Below, piece by piece: positions 1 through 8,448 of a stretch of 64,000 bases of DNA. The notes below the pieces were generated by a model, which made no database searches, was not told where the DNA came from, and saw nothing but the letters and a program-made list of their open reading frames with translations. Source of the stretch: Trichococcus collinsii (GTDB taxonomy: Bacteria > Bacillota > Bacilli > Lactobacillales > Aerococcaceae); assembly GCF_900107505.1 (NCBI RefSeq), contig NZ_FNQH01000004.1, positions 62,001-126,000 on the forward strand, given 5' to 3'. Position 1 is the first letter of the stretch. Each line of letters opens with the position of its first letter. Position numbers and translations under genes: made by a program.

Positions 1-1171
1 TGCCGAGCTCTTCCTTCGCAGTTTCCCACTCGGCCTGAGCCGTTTCCACATCATAGACGGCCAAGTCGCCGCTCTCTTCGCGGAAATCTTCATCCGTTTC
101 CGGATTGTAGGCGTAATTGGAAGGAACAAAACCATTCGAAGGTACGGATCCGTCATTCAAAACGGTATCCACATACGCTTCCTTGTCGAACGAATAAGAC
201 AAAGCTTTCCGCAGATGGACATTGGCTGTGCTCGTGCGGCCTTGGTTGAACCAGGCATAGCCGGACAGAGCTTTCGGCTCCGTCACCAAAGCTTCGGACC
301 CTGCATACTGCTCGATATAAGGATTGCTGATCTGCGTCAACTGGACTGCTCCGGATTCGAACAGATTGATGTTCGTGGCGATTTCTTTGCTGACTTCCCA
401 ATTGATCTGATCCAATTGGACGTTCTCCGCGTCCCAATAGGCTTCATTAGGAACCATCGACCAGTTTAGATCCGTGCCTTCCCAACCCTCCACGACGAAA
501 GGTCCGTTGTACACAGTGTTTTCACTGTTTGTTCCGTAGGCACTGCCCAATTCGTTCGCCACTTGGTGGTTCTGCGGCAAGTATGAAGATGTCCCCAACA
601 GATCCTTGAAATAAGCGGTCGGATTTCCCAAAGTGAACTTCACGGTCTTCTCGTCGATTGCTTCGACACCCAGTTCCGTTTTGTCCAACTCCCCATTGTT
701 GATCGCTTCCGCATTCTTCAATGGGTACAGTTTATTGATGTTTGGGGACGCCGTCGCCGGATCCACAATTTTTTGGTAGGTATAGACAAAATCTTCCGCG
801 GTCACCGGATCACCGTTCGACCAGTTTGCATCTTCCCTGATTTTGAAGGTATACTCCAGTCCGTCTTCGCTGATGACAGGCTCTTCTGCTGCGATACCCA
901 GTTCAAACGCGCCATCGTCACCGACGCGGTAAAGACCTTCATTTGCGTTCTCGAGCACCACTAAGCTGGAGTTGTCGGCCGAAACGGCATTGTCCAAGGA
1001 AGCCAACTCCCCCGTATTCGTGATCGTAATGACTTGCTCGGCTGCGGCGGGTGTTGATGTAGCGGCAGTTCCTTCGCTGTTTTCTGTATTTGCGGCATCA
1101 CCAGTCGAACAGCCCGCCAACACCAAACTGATTGCTAGCGTTGTAGTGATGACCCATTTATCTTTCAACAT
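1..1171 (-). CDS. Oligopeptide ABC transporter substrate-binding lipoprotein (family 5), 3' end outside window
   Basis: Extracellular lipoprotein that should capture oligopeptides for an Opp-type ABC importer. The reading frame is open from the ATG at 1171, preceded by an AGGAGG ribosome site, to the window edge, giving about 390 residues; a full family member has about 540-560. A signal peptide ends in a LAGC lipobox near residue 20, followed by a Thr/Ala/Ser-rich linker and then the family 5 fold (the GLxYxFKIREDANWSNGDPVTA-type region near residue 110). It is very similar along its whole visible length to the second copy at 15382-17046. No permease or ATPase gene is seen beside it here; they could lie beyond the left edge. 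Family assignment is firm; peptide specificity is inferred. Confidence 0.9.
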   Translation of the reverse strand, partial: MLKDKWVITTTLAISLVLAGCSTGDAANTENSEGTAATSTPAAAEQVITITNTGELASLDNAVSADNSSLVVLENANEGLYRVGDDGAFELGIAAEEPVISEDGLEYTFKIREDANWSNGDPVTAEDFVYTYQKIVDPATASPNINKLYPLKNAEAINNGELDKTELGVEAIDEKTVKFTLGNPTAYFKDLLGTSSYLPQNHQVANELGSAYGTNSENTVYNGPFVVEGWEGTDLNWSMVPNEAYWDAENVQLDQINWEVSKEIATNINLFESGAVQLTQISNPYIEQYAGSEALVTEPKALSGYAWFNQGRTSTANVHLRKALSYSFDKEAYVDTVLNDGSVPSNGFVPSNYAYNPETDEDFREESGDLAVYDVETAQAEWETAKEELG

Positions 1172-1324
1172 ACTGTTCCTCCTGACGTTTTTTCATATTT
1201 ATTCATCCTATATTGGAAGTCATTCCGTTTATAGCGCGTATGAGTATCTTACCATCTCGGATTGCTTTCGTATAATTCCGATTTCCGAACACCTGTGACA
1301 GGCAGAACCGATACATCCTGCAAC

Positions 1325-1360
1325 ACAAAAAAGCCCGGCCCCAGTTGTGAACGGCAGGAC
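1325..1360 (-). terminator. Probable terminator after the amino acid ABC operon
   Basis: On the minus strand an imperfect GC-rich hairpin (GTCCTGCC pairing with a GGCCGGGC arm) is followed by a run of six T. It sits about 25 bases after the stop of the ATP-binding protein gene and before the promoter region of the peptide-binding protein gene. Confidence 0.5.
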
Positions 1361-1386
1361 GAGCGATGCAGGGGATTGCTCCGAGA

Positions 1387-2127
1387 TCAAACCCTTACCA
1401 GAATCCGCTGCAGGAACTCTCTGGTACGGGCTTCTTTCGGATTGCCGAAAATATCCTCCGGCGGGCCTTCTTCCACGATGACGCCCTGATCCATGAAGAT
1501 GACCCGGTTGGCAACTTCCTTGGCGAAGGTCATCTCATGCGTGACGACGACCATGGTGGTACCTTCCTCGGCCAGTTTGCGGATGACCTGCAGCACTTCG
1601 CCGACCAGTTCCGGGTCCAAAGCCGATGTTGGTTCGTCGAACAGGATGACGTCCGGATTCACCGCCAAAGCGCGGGCGATGCCAACCCGCTGTTGCTGGC
1701 CTCCTGACAATTGCGAAGGGTAGTAAGCCACGCGGTCGCTCAGGCCTACTTTTTCCAAGGCGCGGATGGCGGTTTCGATGGCTTCCTTCTTCGGCACTTT
1801 CCTTCCGATTATCAGGCCTTCGGTGACATTATCCAACACCGTCTTATTGTCGAACAGGCCATAATTTTGGAAAACGAACGCCGATTTTTTCCTTACCGCG
1901 TTGATGTCTTTCTTGCTTGCTTTCGAAAAATCGGTCTGAATCTCGTCGAAATGCAACGAGCCTTCGTCGGCGCGCTCCAGGAAGTTGATGCAGCGCAACA
2001 AGGTCGTCTTGCCCGAACCGCTTGGGCCTAGGATCACGACGATATCGCCTTTTTCGACTGCGATGTCCACACCTTTCAAGACTTCCAGTTCACCGAATTT
2101 CTTATGAATATTCCTCAATTCCAGCAT
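1387..2127 (-). CDS. Polar amino acid ABC transporter, ATP-binding protein
   Basis: ATPase of a polar amino acid uptake system (GlnQ/HisP type), 246 residues. Walker [10 protein letters not shown] lies at about residues 34-42, the signature LSGGQQQR at about 140-147, and Walker B with the D-loop ([11 protein letters not shown]) at about 161-171. I place the start at 2127 rather than further upstream, because an AAAGGAG site sits seven bases before that ATG. The gene then overlaps the end of the upstream permease gene by 26 bases, which points to translational coupling. It is the last gene of the operon that begins at the Met T-box near 8230, so its substrate is probably linked to methionine supply; that link is inference. 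Confidence 0.93.
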   Translation of the reverse strand: MLELRNIHKKFGELEVLKGVDIAVEKGDIVVILGPSGSGKTTLLRCINFLERADEGSLHFDEIQTDFSKASKKDINAVRKKSAFVFQNYGLFDNKTVLDNVTEGLIIGRKVPKKEAIETAIRALEKVGLSDRVAYYPSQLSGGQQQRVGIARALAVNPDVILFDEPTSALDPELVGEVLQVIRKLAEEGTTMVVVTHEMTFAKEVANRVIFMDQGVIVEEGPPEDIFGNPKEARTREFLQRILVRV

Positions 2128-2893
2128 GGTATCGCTCCTTTCGTACATCCTCATAGTATTCCGGCTCCATCACTGTTTTTTTCGTAACGGTACGTCCGCG
2201 CTTGTAGAGGGACAGGCGCTGCTCCAACAATTGGAAGAATACCTGAACGAGCGAGCAGAGGACGATGTACACAATGAAAATCACAAGATAGGACTCAAGA
2301 TAGTTGTAGCCGAATGCCGCTTCCGTCTTGGCGATGGCTGTGATATCCTGCACCGACATCAGAAAAGCCAAAGAGGTCGATTTCAGCAGATTGACGGTGC
2401 TGTTGCACAAGTTCGGCGTTGCCGCCACCAATGCTTGTGGAATCACGATGCGACTGTAGGCCTGGACCGGCAGCAGCCCAATCGAAAGGGCCGCCTCAAG
2501 CTGGCGTTTGTCGACCGTTTCGAGGGCCGAACGGAAAACCTCAGACAGGATCGCGATCGTATTCAAAGTAAAAACGATATAGGCGTAATAGATTGGATTA
2601 ATGCCGAAGACGTCATAATCGAGTCCCTGACTTCTCACGAGTACGTTCAGCAGACTCGGGAAGAGGCTGTACATCACCAGAATCTGAACGATTAAGGGCG
2701 TCCCTCTGATGAAGGACACGTAAATTTGGGAAACGCGGGCCAGTATTTTAATGTTGCGCTGTCTCGCCACGGCGATCAGGAAAGCGAACGGCAGCGCGAT
2801 AAGCAAGGGAATAAAGGTCAAGCGCAGCGTTGTCGGGATGCCCTTCAACACAAGGAACAAAATTTCCTGCACATAGGCTAAATCAATGGTCAT
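2102..2893 (-). CDS. Polar amino acid ABC transporter permease (HisM/GlnP family)
   Basis: Integral membrane subunit of the amino acid importer, 263 residues. Hydrophobic segments begin near residue 12. The EAA-type loop that contacts the ATPase is visible at about residues 150-175 ([21 protein letters not shown]). The C-terminus carries a polar tail rich in Glu, Tyr and Arg. It pairs with the second permease at 2912-3622, as is usual for heterodimeric systems of this family, and lies 18 bases after that gene. It belongs to the T-box operon. Family is clear; substrate cannot be read from the sequence. Confidence 0.92.
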   Translation of the reverse strand: MTIDLAYVQEILFLVLKGIPTTLRLTFIPLLIALPFAFLIAVARQRNIKILARVSQIYVSFIRGTPLIVQILVMYSLFPSLLNVLVRSQGLDYDVFGINPIYYAYIVFTLNTIAILSEVFRSALETVDKRQLEAALSIGLLPVQAYSRIVIPQALVAATPNLCNSTVNLLKSTSLAFLMSVQDITAIAKTEAAFGYNYLESYLVIFIVYIVLCSLVQVFFQLLEQRLSLYKRGRTVTKKTVMEPEYYEDVRKERYHAGIEEYS

Positions 2894-2911
2894 GCGTCTT
2901 GCTCCTTTCTC

Positions 2912-3622
2912 TTATGCCGCGCGCAGCGGTTGTTTTCCTGCCGATAATTTGTCTTCCGCCAGCTTGAATGCCTTCTCGATCGCCAACGTCAACAGCCAAT
3001 AGATGGCCGCCAATGCAATGTAGGTCTCAATCGAATAACCGCCGAAATTGCGCGCGATGATCAGCTGGCCTTTGCCCATGATGTCGACGATGCCGATGGT
3101 GTAGGCCAAAGCCCCCTCTTTCATCAACAGGATGAACGAATTACCGAGGTTCGGCAATGCACTCACGAGGGCTTGGGGCAAAACGATTCTTCTGAACGCT
3201 TGTGCTTCGGTGAGGCCGATGCTGAGGGCAGCCTCGCGTTGCACTTTGGCGACTGCCAAGTAAGCCGAACGCATGATTTCTGAACATGGCGCCGAGAACA
3301 GAAGAGACAGAGCGATAATGACAAAGTAGAGGCGATTCCAGCTGTTGATGTCGATGTCAAAAACGCCCAACAGCAACTCTGGCAAGCCGTAAAAGACCAA
3401 AAACATCATGACGATCGAAGGCGTGCAGCGGATAATCCAGATATAGCTATGGACGATTGCCCGCAGCCATTTTGGACCGCTGAGCCTTGCCCAAGTCGCC
3501 AAGAATCCCAAGATCCCTCCGATCACGATCGTTCCGATCAAAAATTGCAGCGTCACGCCCAGACCGGAAAGGATTTCCGGAACGGACTTCCAAATATAAG
3601 TGATGTCGAATGGACGATTCAT
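2912..3622 (-). CDS. Polar amino acid ABC transporter permease (second subunit)
   Basis: Second membrane subunit of the same importer, 236 residues, with several strongly hydrophobic spans. An EAA loop ([21 protein letters not shown]) starts near residue 130. The ATG at 3622 follows a GGAGG site. The gene lies 47 bases after the substrate-binding protein gene. The two permeases share the EAALSIGL motif, so they are diverged paralogues forming one channel. Confidence 0.92.
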   Translation of the reverse strand: MNRPFDITYIWKSVPEILSGLGVTLQFLIGTIVIGGILGFLATWARLSGPKWLRAIVHSYIWIIRCTPSIVMMFLVFYGLPELLLGVFDIDINSWNRLYFVIIALSLLFSAPCSEIMRSAYLAVAKVQREAALSIGLTEAQAFRRIVLPQALVSALPNLGNSFILLMKEGALAYTIGIVDIMGKGQLIIARNFGGYSIETYIALAAIYWLLTLAIEKAFKLAEDKLSAGKQPLRAA

Positions 3623-3669
3623 TTTTTAGCCTCCCTTTGTCTATCCTGTCCTCCGTGGCGCTCTTATTG

Positions 3670-4542
3670 TTATTCTTTCACGTATTGGAATGTGTTTTCG
3701 CCAAGGAACTCGATCATCAGGTCATCGATCGTACCGTCCTCTTCCAATTGCAGGAAGGCTTCATCGTATGCGTCGGCCAATTCCTGCTGTTCTTTGTTGA
3801 ACAACGGCCAAGTCGGCAGCGCTTCGTAGACGAAGTAGGAGAAATCATCCTTGTATTGGCTGTATGGTGCACCTTCCGCTAGCACATTTACCTCATAAGC
3901 GGTCTTAACGGCGAAATAGCCATCATAGCGTCCTTCCAACAACCATGTGTAGGCATCCGCGATTTCGAACACATCTGCCGCAGTCAATTCGATCGGCGTA
4001 TCCGGGTGTTCATCATTGAAGGCTTGAATCACGTTGTACTGGGCATTGTTCGGTGAAATCGGAACAAGGCTCTTGCCGGCAGCCGCAAATGATTCCAAAT
4101 CGGTTATTTCAGCCGCATCTTCCGAACGGATCAGCACCCCGATACTGCTGGCACCGATATAATTTTCAGGGAATATAAATTTCTGAGCGCGTTCCTCTGT
4201 GTACCAAGCGCCTTTTGTTCCGACATCATACTTGCCGGATTCGATCCCGATCAGCAGATCCTCGTCGGAAGTCGGCACATATTCGAATTCATACTGCGGC
4301 AACAACTCGTCGATGGCTTTCAAAACGCTGACTTCATAGCCGGTCGATTCGCCGTTCTCATCCACATAATTCATCGGCGCGGAACTTTGCGTATGCGCTA
4401 CTGTCACTGTGGTCACTTCCACCGTCTCAGCTGCGGAACTGCTCGTTGCTTCACTCGTCGTTTCCGCATCCGTCTGGCCGCATCCGGCCAAAAATGCTGC
4501 TCCCAATAAACTCACTGTCGTCAATAATCTTCTTCTCTTCAT
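3670..4542 (-). CDS. Amino acid ABC transporter substrate-binding lipoprotein (family 3)
   Basis: Lipid-anchored binding protein of 290 residues. A basic N-terminus, a hydrophobic stretch and an LAGC lipobox (Cys at about 21) precede a Ser/Thr/Glu linker. The mature part carries family 3 features: SAPMNYVDENGESTGYEVSV near residue 55 and a DVGTKG turn that usually contacts the ligand amino group. It comes 33 bases after the UroD-like gene at 4576-5679 and before the two permease genes, so transporter and enzymes are one transcription unit. The ligand is unknown. A methylated or sulfur-containing amino acid would fit the methionine T-box upstream, but that is a hypothesis. Confidence 0.92.
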   Translation of the reverse strand: MKRRRLLTTVSLLGAAFLAGCGQTDAETTSEATSSSAAETVEVTTVTVAHTQSSAPMNYVDENGESTGYEVSVLKAIDELLPQYEFEYVPTSDEDLLIGIESGKYDVGTKGAWYTEERAQKFIFPENYIGASSIGVLIRSEDAAEITDLESFAAAGKSLVPISPNNAQYNVIQAFNDEHPDTPIELTAADVFEIADAYTWLLEGRYDGYFAVKTAYEVNVLAEGAPYSQYKDDFSYFVYEALPTWPLFNKEQQELADAYDEAFLQLEEDGTIDDLMIEFLGENTFQYVKE

Positions 4543-4575
4543 ATAATTTACTCCTCCTGTATGTTTCTGATTCGT

Positions 4576-5679
4576 TTAATGGTTCGCTGTTTTTATGATT
4601 GTCGCCTGCACTTTTTGGGCAGCCGCGTTGATGCGTTGATAAAAATCCGGGTTGGCTTCCAATGAGATTGCGCATCCCGGCGCAAATACGATTCCCGTGT
4701 CTCCCGTTTCGGCGATGACATCCGCCAAGCGATCGACCAACAAGTCTTCGATTTCCTGCGCATGACTCGAGAACGTCAGATCGGTTTTTGGCGAGATGCC
4801 ACCGATCAGCAGTTTGTCCGTCAATGCACGCAACTTCCGGAAGCTCAATCGGGTCGGATCCTCCGCGTGATCGCTGCCGTCTTCCCAGTTTATGGCTTGG
4901 ACATCGTAATCGATAAAACGTTCCACAGCCAGATCGACATGTCCATGGGCATGCATGATGTTGAACCAGGTGCGGTCCTTGATGTATGCCAAAAGGTCAT
5001 CCGTATAAGGTTTTGCAAAAGCTGCATAATCGGCTTCGGAAATGTCGCCGCGCTGGCTGTACTGCTCGGCGATGAAGAAACCGTCCACGCCCGCCGCGAT
5101 CAATTCGTCCACGAACACCTTATTGGAGGCATGCAGCACATCGAGCGCTGCCTTCAATTCCTCACGGTGGTTCTCCAGGAAATCTGCGATTGGACTTTCT
5201 TCCGGTCCGTCGACGATATGCGCGATCGAATCGTTACCTGGAGCAAATTGCTTCACCCAAGACAATGGCGAGAACACGGTGCCGACGACCACTCTTTCGC
5301 CATTGTAGTGTTCCACGATTCTCTTGGCAAAAGCGGCTTCGCGACGGATCACCGGATTTCCCGCCCGTAGCGGCTCCAAGCGGGCCAAATCTTCCGCGCT
5401 CCGGATCGGATACTCCAGGATTTTCCCTGCCCATTCCTTCGCATCCGTCGAGAAGGTAATCGGAGTTCCGAAGGCTTCCGCAAAGAATTGCCCTTGCGAC
5501 ATCAGCTTGATCAGGTCCCAATCATTCTCATCCGTGAAGGCGATCGTCGCTTCGGCGAACGCCTCAACATCCCTGTCCACCAACGGCATGTGGCGCCAAC
5601 CGGAAATGGCCGGTCTGTCCAAAGGTTGCTTTGCGAGAGCTGCTTCTATTCGTTTTCTTCCATTAAATGTTTCTGTCAT
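4576..5679 (-). CDS. UroD/MetE-superfamily methyltransferase-like protein (copy B)
   Basis: Cytoplasmic TIM-barrel protein of the uroporphyrinogen decarboxylase superfamily, 367 residues from the ATG at 5679, which follows an AGGAGG site. The superfamily contains true UroD as well as zinc-dependent methyltransferases (MtaA, CmuA) and resembles the catalytic half of MetE. Here the position of the usual zinc motif HxC reads HAH (His243, His245, a further His247), and a late Cys336 sits in APGC. That is a variant ligand set compared with copy A at 6864-7910. It overlaps the upstream oxidoreductase gene by 17 bases. Haem synthesis is unlikely: no other hem gene is near, and the operon is under a Met T-box. 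Function is inferred as methyl transfer; substrate unknown. Confidence 0.8.
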   Translation of the reverse strand: MTETFNGRKRIEAALAKQPLDRPAISGWRHMPLVDRDVEAFAEATIAFTDENDWDLIKLMSQGQFFAEAFGTPITFSTDAKEWAGKILEYPIRSAEDLARLEPLRAGNPVIRREAAFAKRIVEHYNGERVVVGTVFSPLSWVKQFAPGNDSIAHIVDGPEESPIADFLENHREELKAALDVLHASNKVFVDELIAAGVDGFFIAEQYSQRGDISEADYAAFAKPYTDDLLAYIKDRTWFNIMHAHGHVDLAVERFIDYDVQAINWEDGSDHAEDPTRLSFRKLRALTDKLLIGGISPKTDLTFSSHAQEIEDLLVDRLADVIAETGDTGIVFAPGCAISLEANPDFYQRINAAAQKVQATIIKTANH

Positions 5680-6721
5680 GTTGTGCGTCCTCCTGTTCGA
5701 TTGGTGTCCATGTCTGCGTTGCTCGCGATCGGTAAGCGGCGGCAAGAATGCGCAATGCCGTTATCCCCTGTTCCGCTGTCACAAAAGGGATAGTGTCCTG
5801 TTCGATGCTTTCGACAAACTTGTCGACGATCGGTGTCAATGGTTCTGTATATAAGCCATCCTGCGACGGATCATCCAAATAGGTCTTTTCCCCGTTCTTC
5901 CGGTAGATTGCCACCGGGTGCCCGTCCGCATAAGTAACGGCAGTAGCCCTTTCTCCGTAGATGACGGTCTGCTTTTCGTTCGAATAATCGAACCAGTGGG
6001 TCAGCAAGGTCCCTTGGATGCCTGAGCGATGTTGGAGTTGCAGTACCGCGTAATCCTCATAAGGAACCGGGCTTCCGTCCTCCAACTGCTTGCCTTGCGT
6101 CGCAGTCTGAGCCAACACTGCGGTGACGGGATCTTCGCTGAACAAGTAGTTCAGCAAGTCGATGCGGTGGACGCCCACTTGCGCCAAAGCCCCGTTTGTA
6201 TGGCCAATCCGATCGTAGAAATCAGGGAATGCCGTACCCCAACCGTCATTTTCCTGGCCTTGGTTGGCTAACATCGTCCGGTAAGCATGGACCTTTCCGA
6301 GTGTCCCCTCCCTCAGTAATTTTTTCAGCAGCTGATGTGCGGGATACAACCGTTGATTATGGATGATCATCAGTTTTTTGCCCGTTCTCTCAGCCGCCTG
6401 CTGCATTCGTTCTGCCTCGGCCACCGAATCCGCCATCGGCTTTTCACACAGCACATGTTTACCTGCTTCCAGCGCAGCGATGGTGATAGGGCTGTGCGAT
6501 TGTTCGTTTGTAGCGACGATGACGGCATCGACCGTTCCGTCTTCCCAGATTTCCTCAAGGGTCCGATAGACTTTTCCACCGTACTTCTTTTGGAATGCTT
6601 CTGCTTTGGCAATCGTACGGTTATAGAATCCGATCATATCGACTTTTTCGTTTTTATGGCTTAGAGGGGCGTGCCTCTGTTTCGAAACATCCCCGCAACC
6701 GATGATGACGATCCCGACCAT
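5663..6721 (-). CDS. Gfo/Idh/MocA family NAD(P)-dependent oxidoreductase
   Basis: Cytoplasmic dehydrogenase, 352 residues. The N-terminal Rossmann fold has the dinucleotide-binding stretch IVIIGCGDVS (residues 4-13), and the family's EKP motif appears in HVLCEKPMADS at about 92-102. The C-terminal half is the usual alpha/beta substrate domain. Family members act on sugars, inositols and related polyols. The start at 6721 has a GGAGG site. It lies between the two UroD-like genes, with a 142-base gap after copy A in which I see no clear promoter. Its presence in a methionine-controlled operon is unusual, and its substrate is unknown. Confidence 0.88.
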   Translation of the reverse strand: MVGIVIIGCGDVSKQRHAPLSHKNEKVDMIGFYNRTIAKAEAFQKKYGGKVYRTLEEIWEDGTVDAVIVATNEQSHSPITIAALEAGKHVLCEKPMADSVAEAERMQQAAERTGKKLMIIHNQRLYPAHQLLKKLLREGTLGKVHAYRTMLANQGQENDGWGTAFPDFYDRIGHTNGALAQVGVHRIDLLNYLFSEDPVTAVLAQTATQGKQLEDGSPVPYEDYAVLQLQHRSGIQGTLLTHWFDYSNEKQTVIYGERATAVTYADGHPVAIYRKNGEKTYLDDPSQDGLYTEPLTPIVDKFVESIEQDTIPFVTAEQGITALRILAAAYRSRATQTWTPIEQEDAQHDRNI

Positions 6722-6863
6722 AGGACCCCTCCTTTCTTTGCCTTCCGGTTCTTCGGAAGATGGCTGTTTAAGTTATGTGCTTGATTCTATCACGGCTGCT
6801 CTATCAAATATAATACCGATTGGCTATCAGGCTTGACCGCCTGTGCCGAACACCACGAATTTT

Positions 6864-7910
6864 TCAATTGTGCAGCGACGCCGTTTGTCTTCTGTTTTTG
6901 CCTGAGACGCCCGCAGCTGTTTGCCTAACCAATTCCAAACGTTCCAGTTCGATTTTCGGATCGACGGTGCAGTCCGCTCCGATGATGACGCCTGTTTCAC
7001 CGATTTCGTGGATGAGGTCGGCTGTGAATTGGGCGATGTCCGTTTCGTTTCCTGCATCCAACAGCGTGCCGGCGTTATTGTCGAATCCGCCGATCACCGC
7101 TTTGTTGCCGAAGAAGTCTTTGCCTTCCTTTAGGCTGATTTTTTCTGTGTGGACCGCCCAGTTGTAGGCTTTTGCTTCATAGTCCTGGTAATATGATAAG
7201 TTGTTTTGATTATGCTCATAGCCGCAGATATGCAGGATGTTGTAGTCGCTGGCTGCATTCGCCGCCGCCAACACATCCAATTCACTCGGCGCGATATAGG
7301 TGTGGTAGGCTTCTTTCGTTGCTGCACTGGTTTGGACATTCTGCACGCTCAAGTAGATGCCGTCCGCACCTGCTTCTTCGATGACTTTTTGTGTCAAAAC
7401 CGCCACATCCTTGGCGATTTCGTTAGCCGCATAAGCGAGAGCGCCCGGATCCGTTTCAAAGAAACGGGTGAATTTTTCGGAATCCTTATCCCACGCTTCG
7501 AAGGCGATCCGGATATAGTTCGCTGGCGAAAAGATATTATAGAAGGTTGCGATTTCGCCGTTGAAGGATTCCTTGATTTGTTTGACCGTCTTGACCTGCT
7601 CCGTTATCCAAGGGTGGTTCGGCCCCACAGCCTTGACGTTGTATAAGTCATCCGCATGCTCAATCTTTTTTTCCAACAGGCTCGGATGCCCGAAGAAGCC
7701 GTCGCTCATGATCTTCACGAAATCCGGGTTGAAGGCATCATAGAAATCCTTGTGCCCGTCAATCACTCGATCCAAAACCAATCTGTCCTCCAAACCACGG
7801 AATTGATCATCACCGAAAACAAAGTGAAACCAAAAACCAACCGGCACACGCTCCGTTTCTTTGTTGTCGAAAGCATCAAAAATCAATTTTCTTCTGTTGT
7901 TGTCTGTCAT
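6864..7910 (-). CDS. UroD/MetE-superfamily zinc methyltransferase-like protein (copy A), first gene of T-box operon
   Basis: TIM-barrel protein of the UroD superfamily, 348 residues, start ATG at 7910 after a GAGGAGG site. It shows the zinc-binding pattern of methylcobamide:thiol methyltransferases and of the MetE catalytic domain: HxC (His227, Cys229, in LHICG) and a late Cys314 (GADC). True uroporphyrinogen decarboxylases lack this set. It is the first gene after a T-box leader with an ATG (Met) specifier, so expression should rise when uncharged tRNA-Met accumulates. Homocysteine or another thiol is therefore a sensible methyl acceptor (inference). No corrinoid-binding protein gene is present in the window, which leaves both corrinoid-dependent and corrinoid-free chemistry open. 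Confidence 0.85.
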   Translation of the reverse strand: MTDNNRRKLIFDAFDNKETERVPVGFWFHFVFGDDQFRGLEDRLVLDRVIDGHKDFYDAFNPDFVKIMSDGFFGHPSLLEKKIEHADDLYNVKAVGPNHPWITEQVKTVKQIKESFNGEIATFYNIFSPANYIRIAFEAWDKDSEKFTRFFETDPGALAYAANEIAKDVAVLTQKVIEEAGADGIYLSVQNVQTSAATKEAYHTYIAPSELDVLAAANAASDYNILHICGYEHNQNNLSYYQDYEAKAYNWAVHTEKISLKEGKDFFGNKAVIGGFDNNAGTLLDAGNETDIAQFTADLIHEIGETGVIIGADCTVDPKIELERLELVRQTAAGVSGKNRRQTASLHN

Positions 7911-7934
7911 ATGTTTTCCTCCTCAGATGTAAAT

Positions 7935-8230
7935 AAAAAGTCGCCCTCCCTGGATCGATTCCAGAAAGGACGACGGTTAGATCGCGTTACCACCTTGCTT
8001 CATGACAATCTTACGACTGCCATCTCAATCAGTACAGAGGGATTCATCGCCTCCGATACTGCTGCCTGTCTAACGGGGGCATCCGGACGCGCCTGCAGGG
8101 ATCTCCCTGTCAGCGCATCAACTCTGAGGCCATTTTTCCTGTGCTGCCGTCCGCTCTTTTCCACCGACCAAGAGCTCTCTGAAGGACTATCCAACAAGTA
8201 CTTTCCTCTTCTTTGCTTTTTTCTGTATGG
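7935..8230 (-). ncRNA. T-box leader, methionine specifier, with terminator
   Basis: A complete T-box riboswitch precedes the UroD-like gene. Reading the minus strand: an AGTACTTG segment at the base of stem I, the AG-rich box with GGTCGGTGG in the distal stem I, and then the specifier loop with GAAAA-ATG-G followed by CCTCAGAG. This aligns base for base with the known glyQS leader layout and puts the specifier ATG (Met) at 8131-8133. The conserved T-box AAGGTGGTAACGCG is at 7983-7996; its TGGT bulge would pair with an ACCA tRNA end, as in tRNA-Met. A 14-pair terminator stem (7940-7974) ends in five T. Uncharged tRNA-Met should favour the antiterminator and switch on the downstream genes. Confidence 0.93.
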
Positions 8231-8236
8231 TTTTAA

Positions 8237-8266
8237 TTCATAGACACAGTCTATCACCGCAGCCAA
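8237..8266 (-). promoter_or_regulatory. Candidate promoter of the T-box operon
   Basis: On the minus strand TTGGCT and TATGAA are separated by 18 bases, just upstream of the first T-box element. The position fits a transcript start near 8230. Confidence 0.5.
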
Positions 8267-8308
8267 GGCCTGAAAAGCACACGATTCCGAACAGGGTTGA
8301 CAGGGAAA

Positions 8309-8381
8309 ACCGAACAGCGGGTTGGTCGGCTTAGGCTGTTTATGGATCGATAAAACATGGATAACGGCCAATTATCCATGT
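8309..8381. repeat. Dispersed palindromic repeat, copy 1 (CATGGATAA type)
   Basis: A segment beginning CGAACAGCGGGTTGG and ending in the inverted repeat CATGGATAA / TTATCCATG (8356-8380). The same leading motif and a related inverted repeat occur at 17184-17256, and a second inverted repeat with the same core lies at 17326-17356. It sits between the T-box promoter and the terminator of the neighbouring gene. Confidence 0.7.
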
Positions 8382-8390
8382 CCACGCGAC

Positions 8391-8418
8391 AAAAGAACCG
8401 CCTCGCATTGAGACGGCC
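8391..8418 (-). terminator. Terminator after the SDR gene at 8449
   Basis: Minus-strand hairpin GCCGTCTC / GAGGCGGT with a five-base loop followed by TCTTTT. Confidence 0.75.
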
Positions 8419-8448
8419 CCTCTTCATACCTATACTATTATAAAAACA

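Noticed and set aside
1262-1489. Plus-strand open frames over the ABC transporter genes
   Set aside because: They are mirror-image frames of the amino acid transporter genes, without ribosome sites or family features.
4576-7910. Haem biosynthesis role for the two UroD-like genes
   Set aside because: No other haem genes are present, two divergent copies lie in a methionine T-box operon, and copy A has the zinc ligands of methyltransferases.
7656-8371. Open frames on both strands across the leader of the UroD-like operon
   Set aside because: They lie over the T-box stem I, antiterminator and terminator, have no ribosome sites, and their proteins show no family features.
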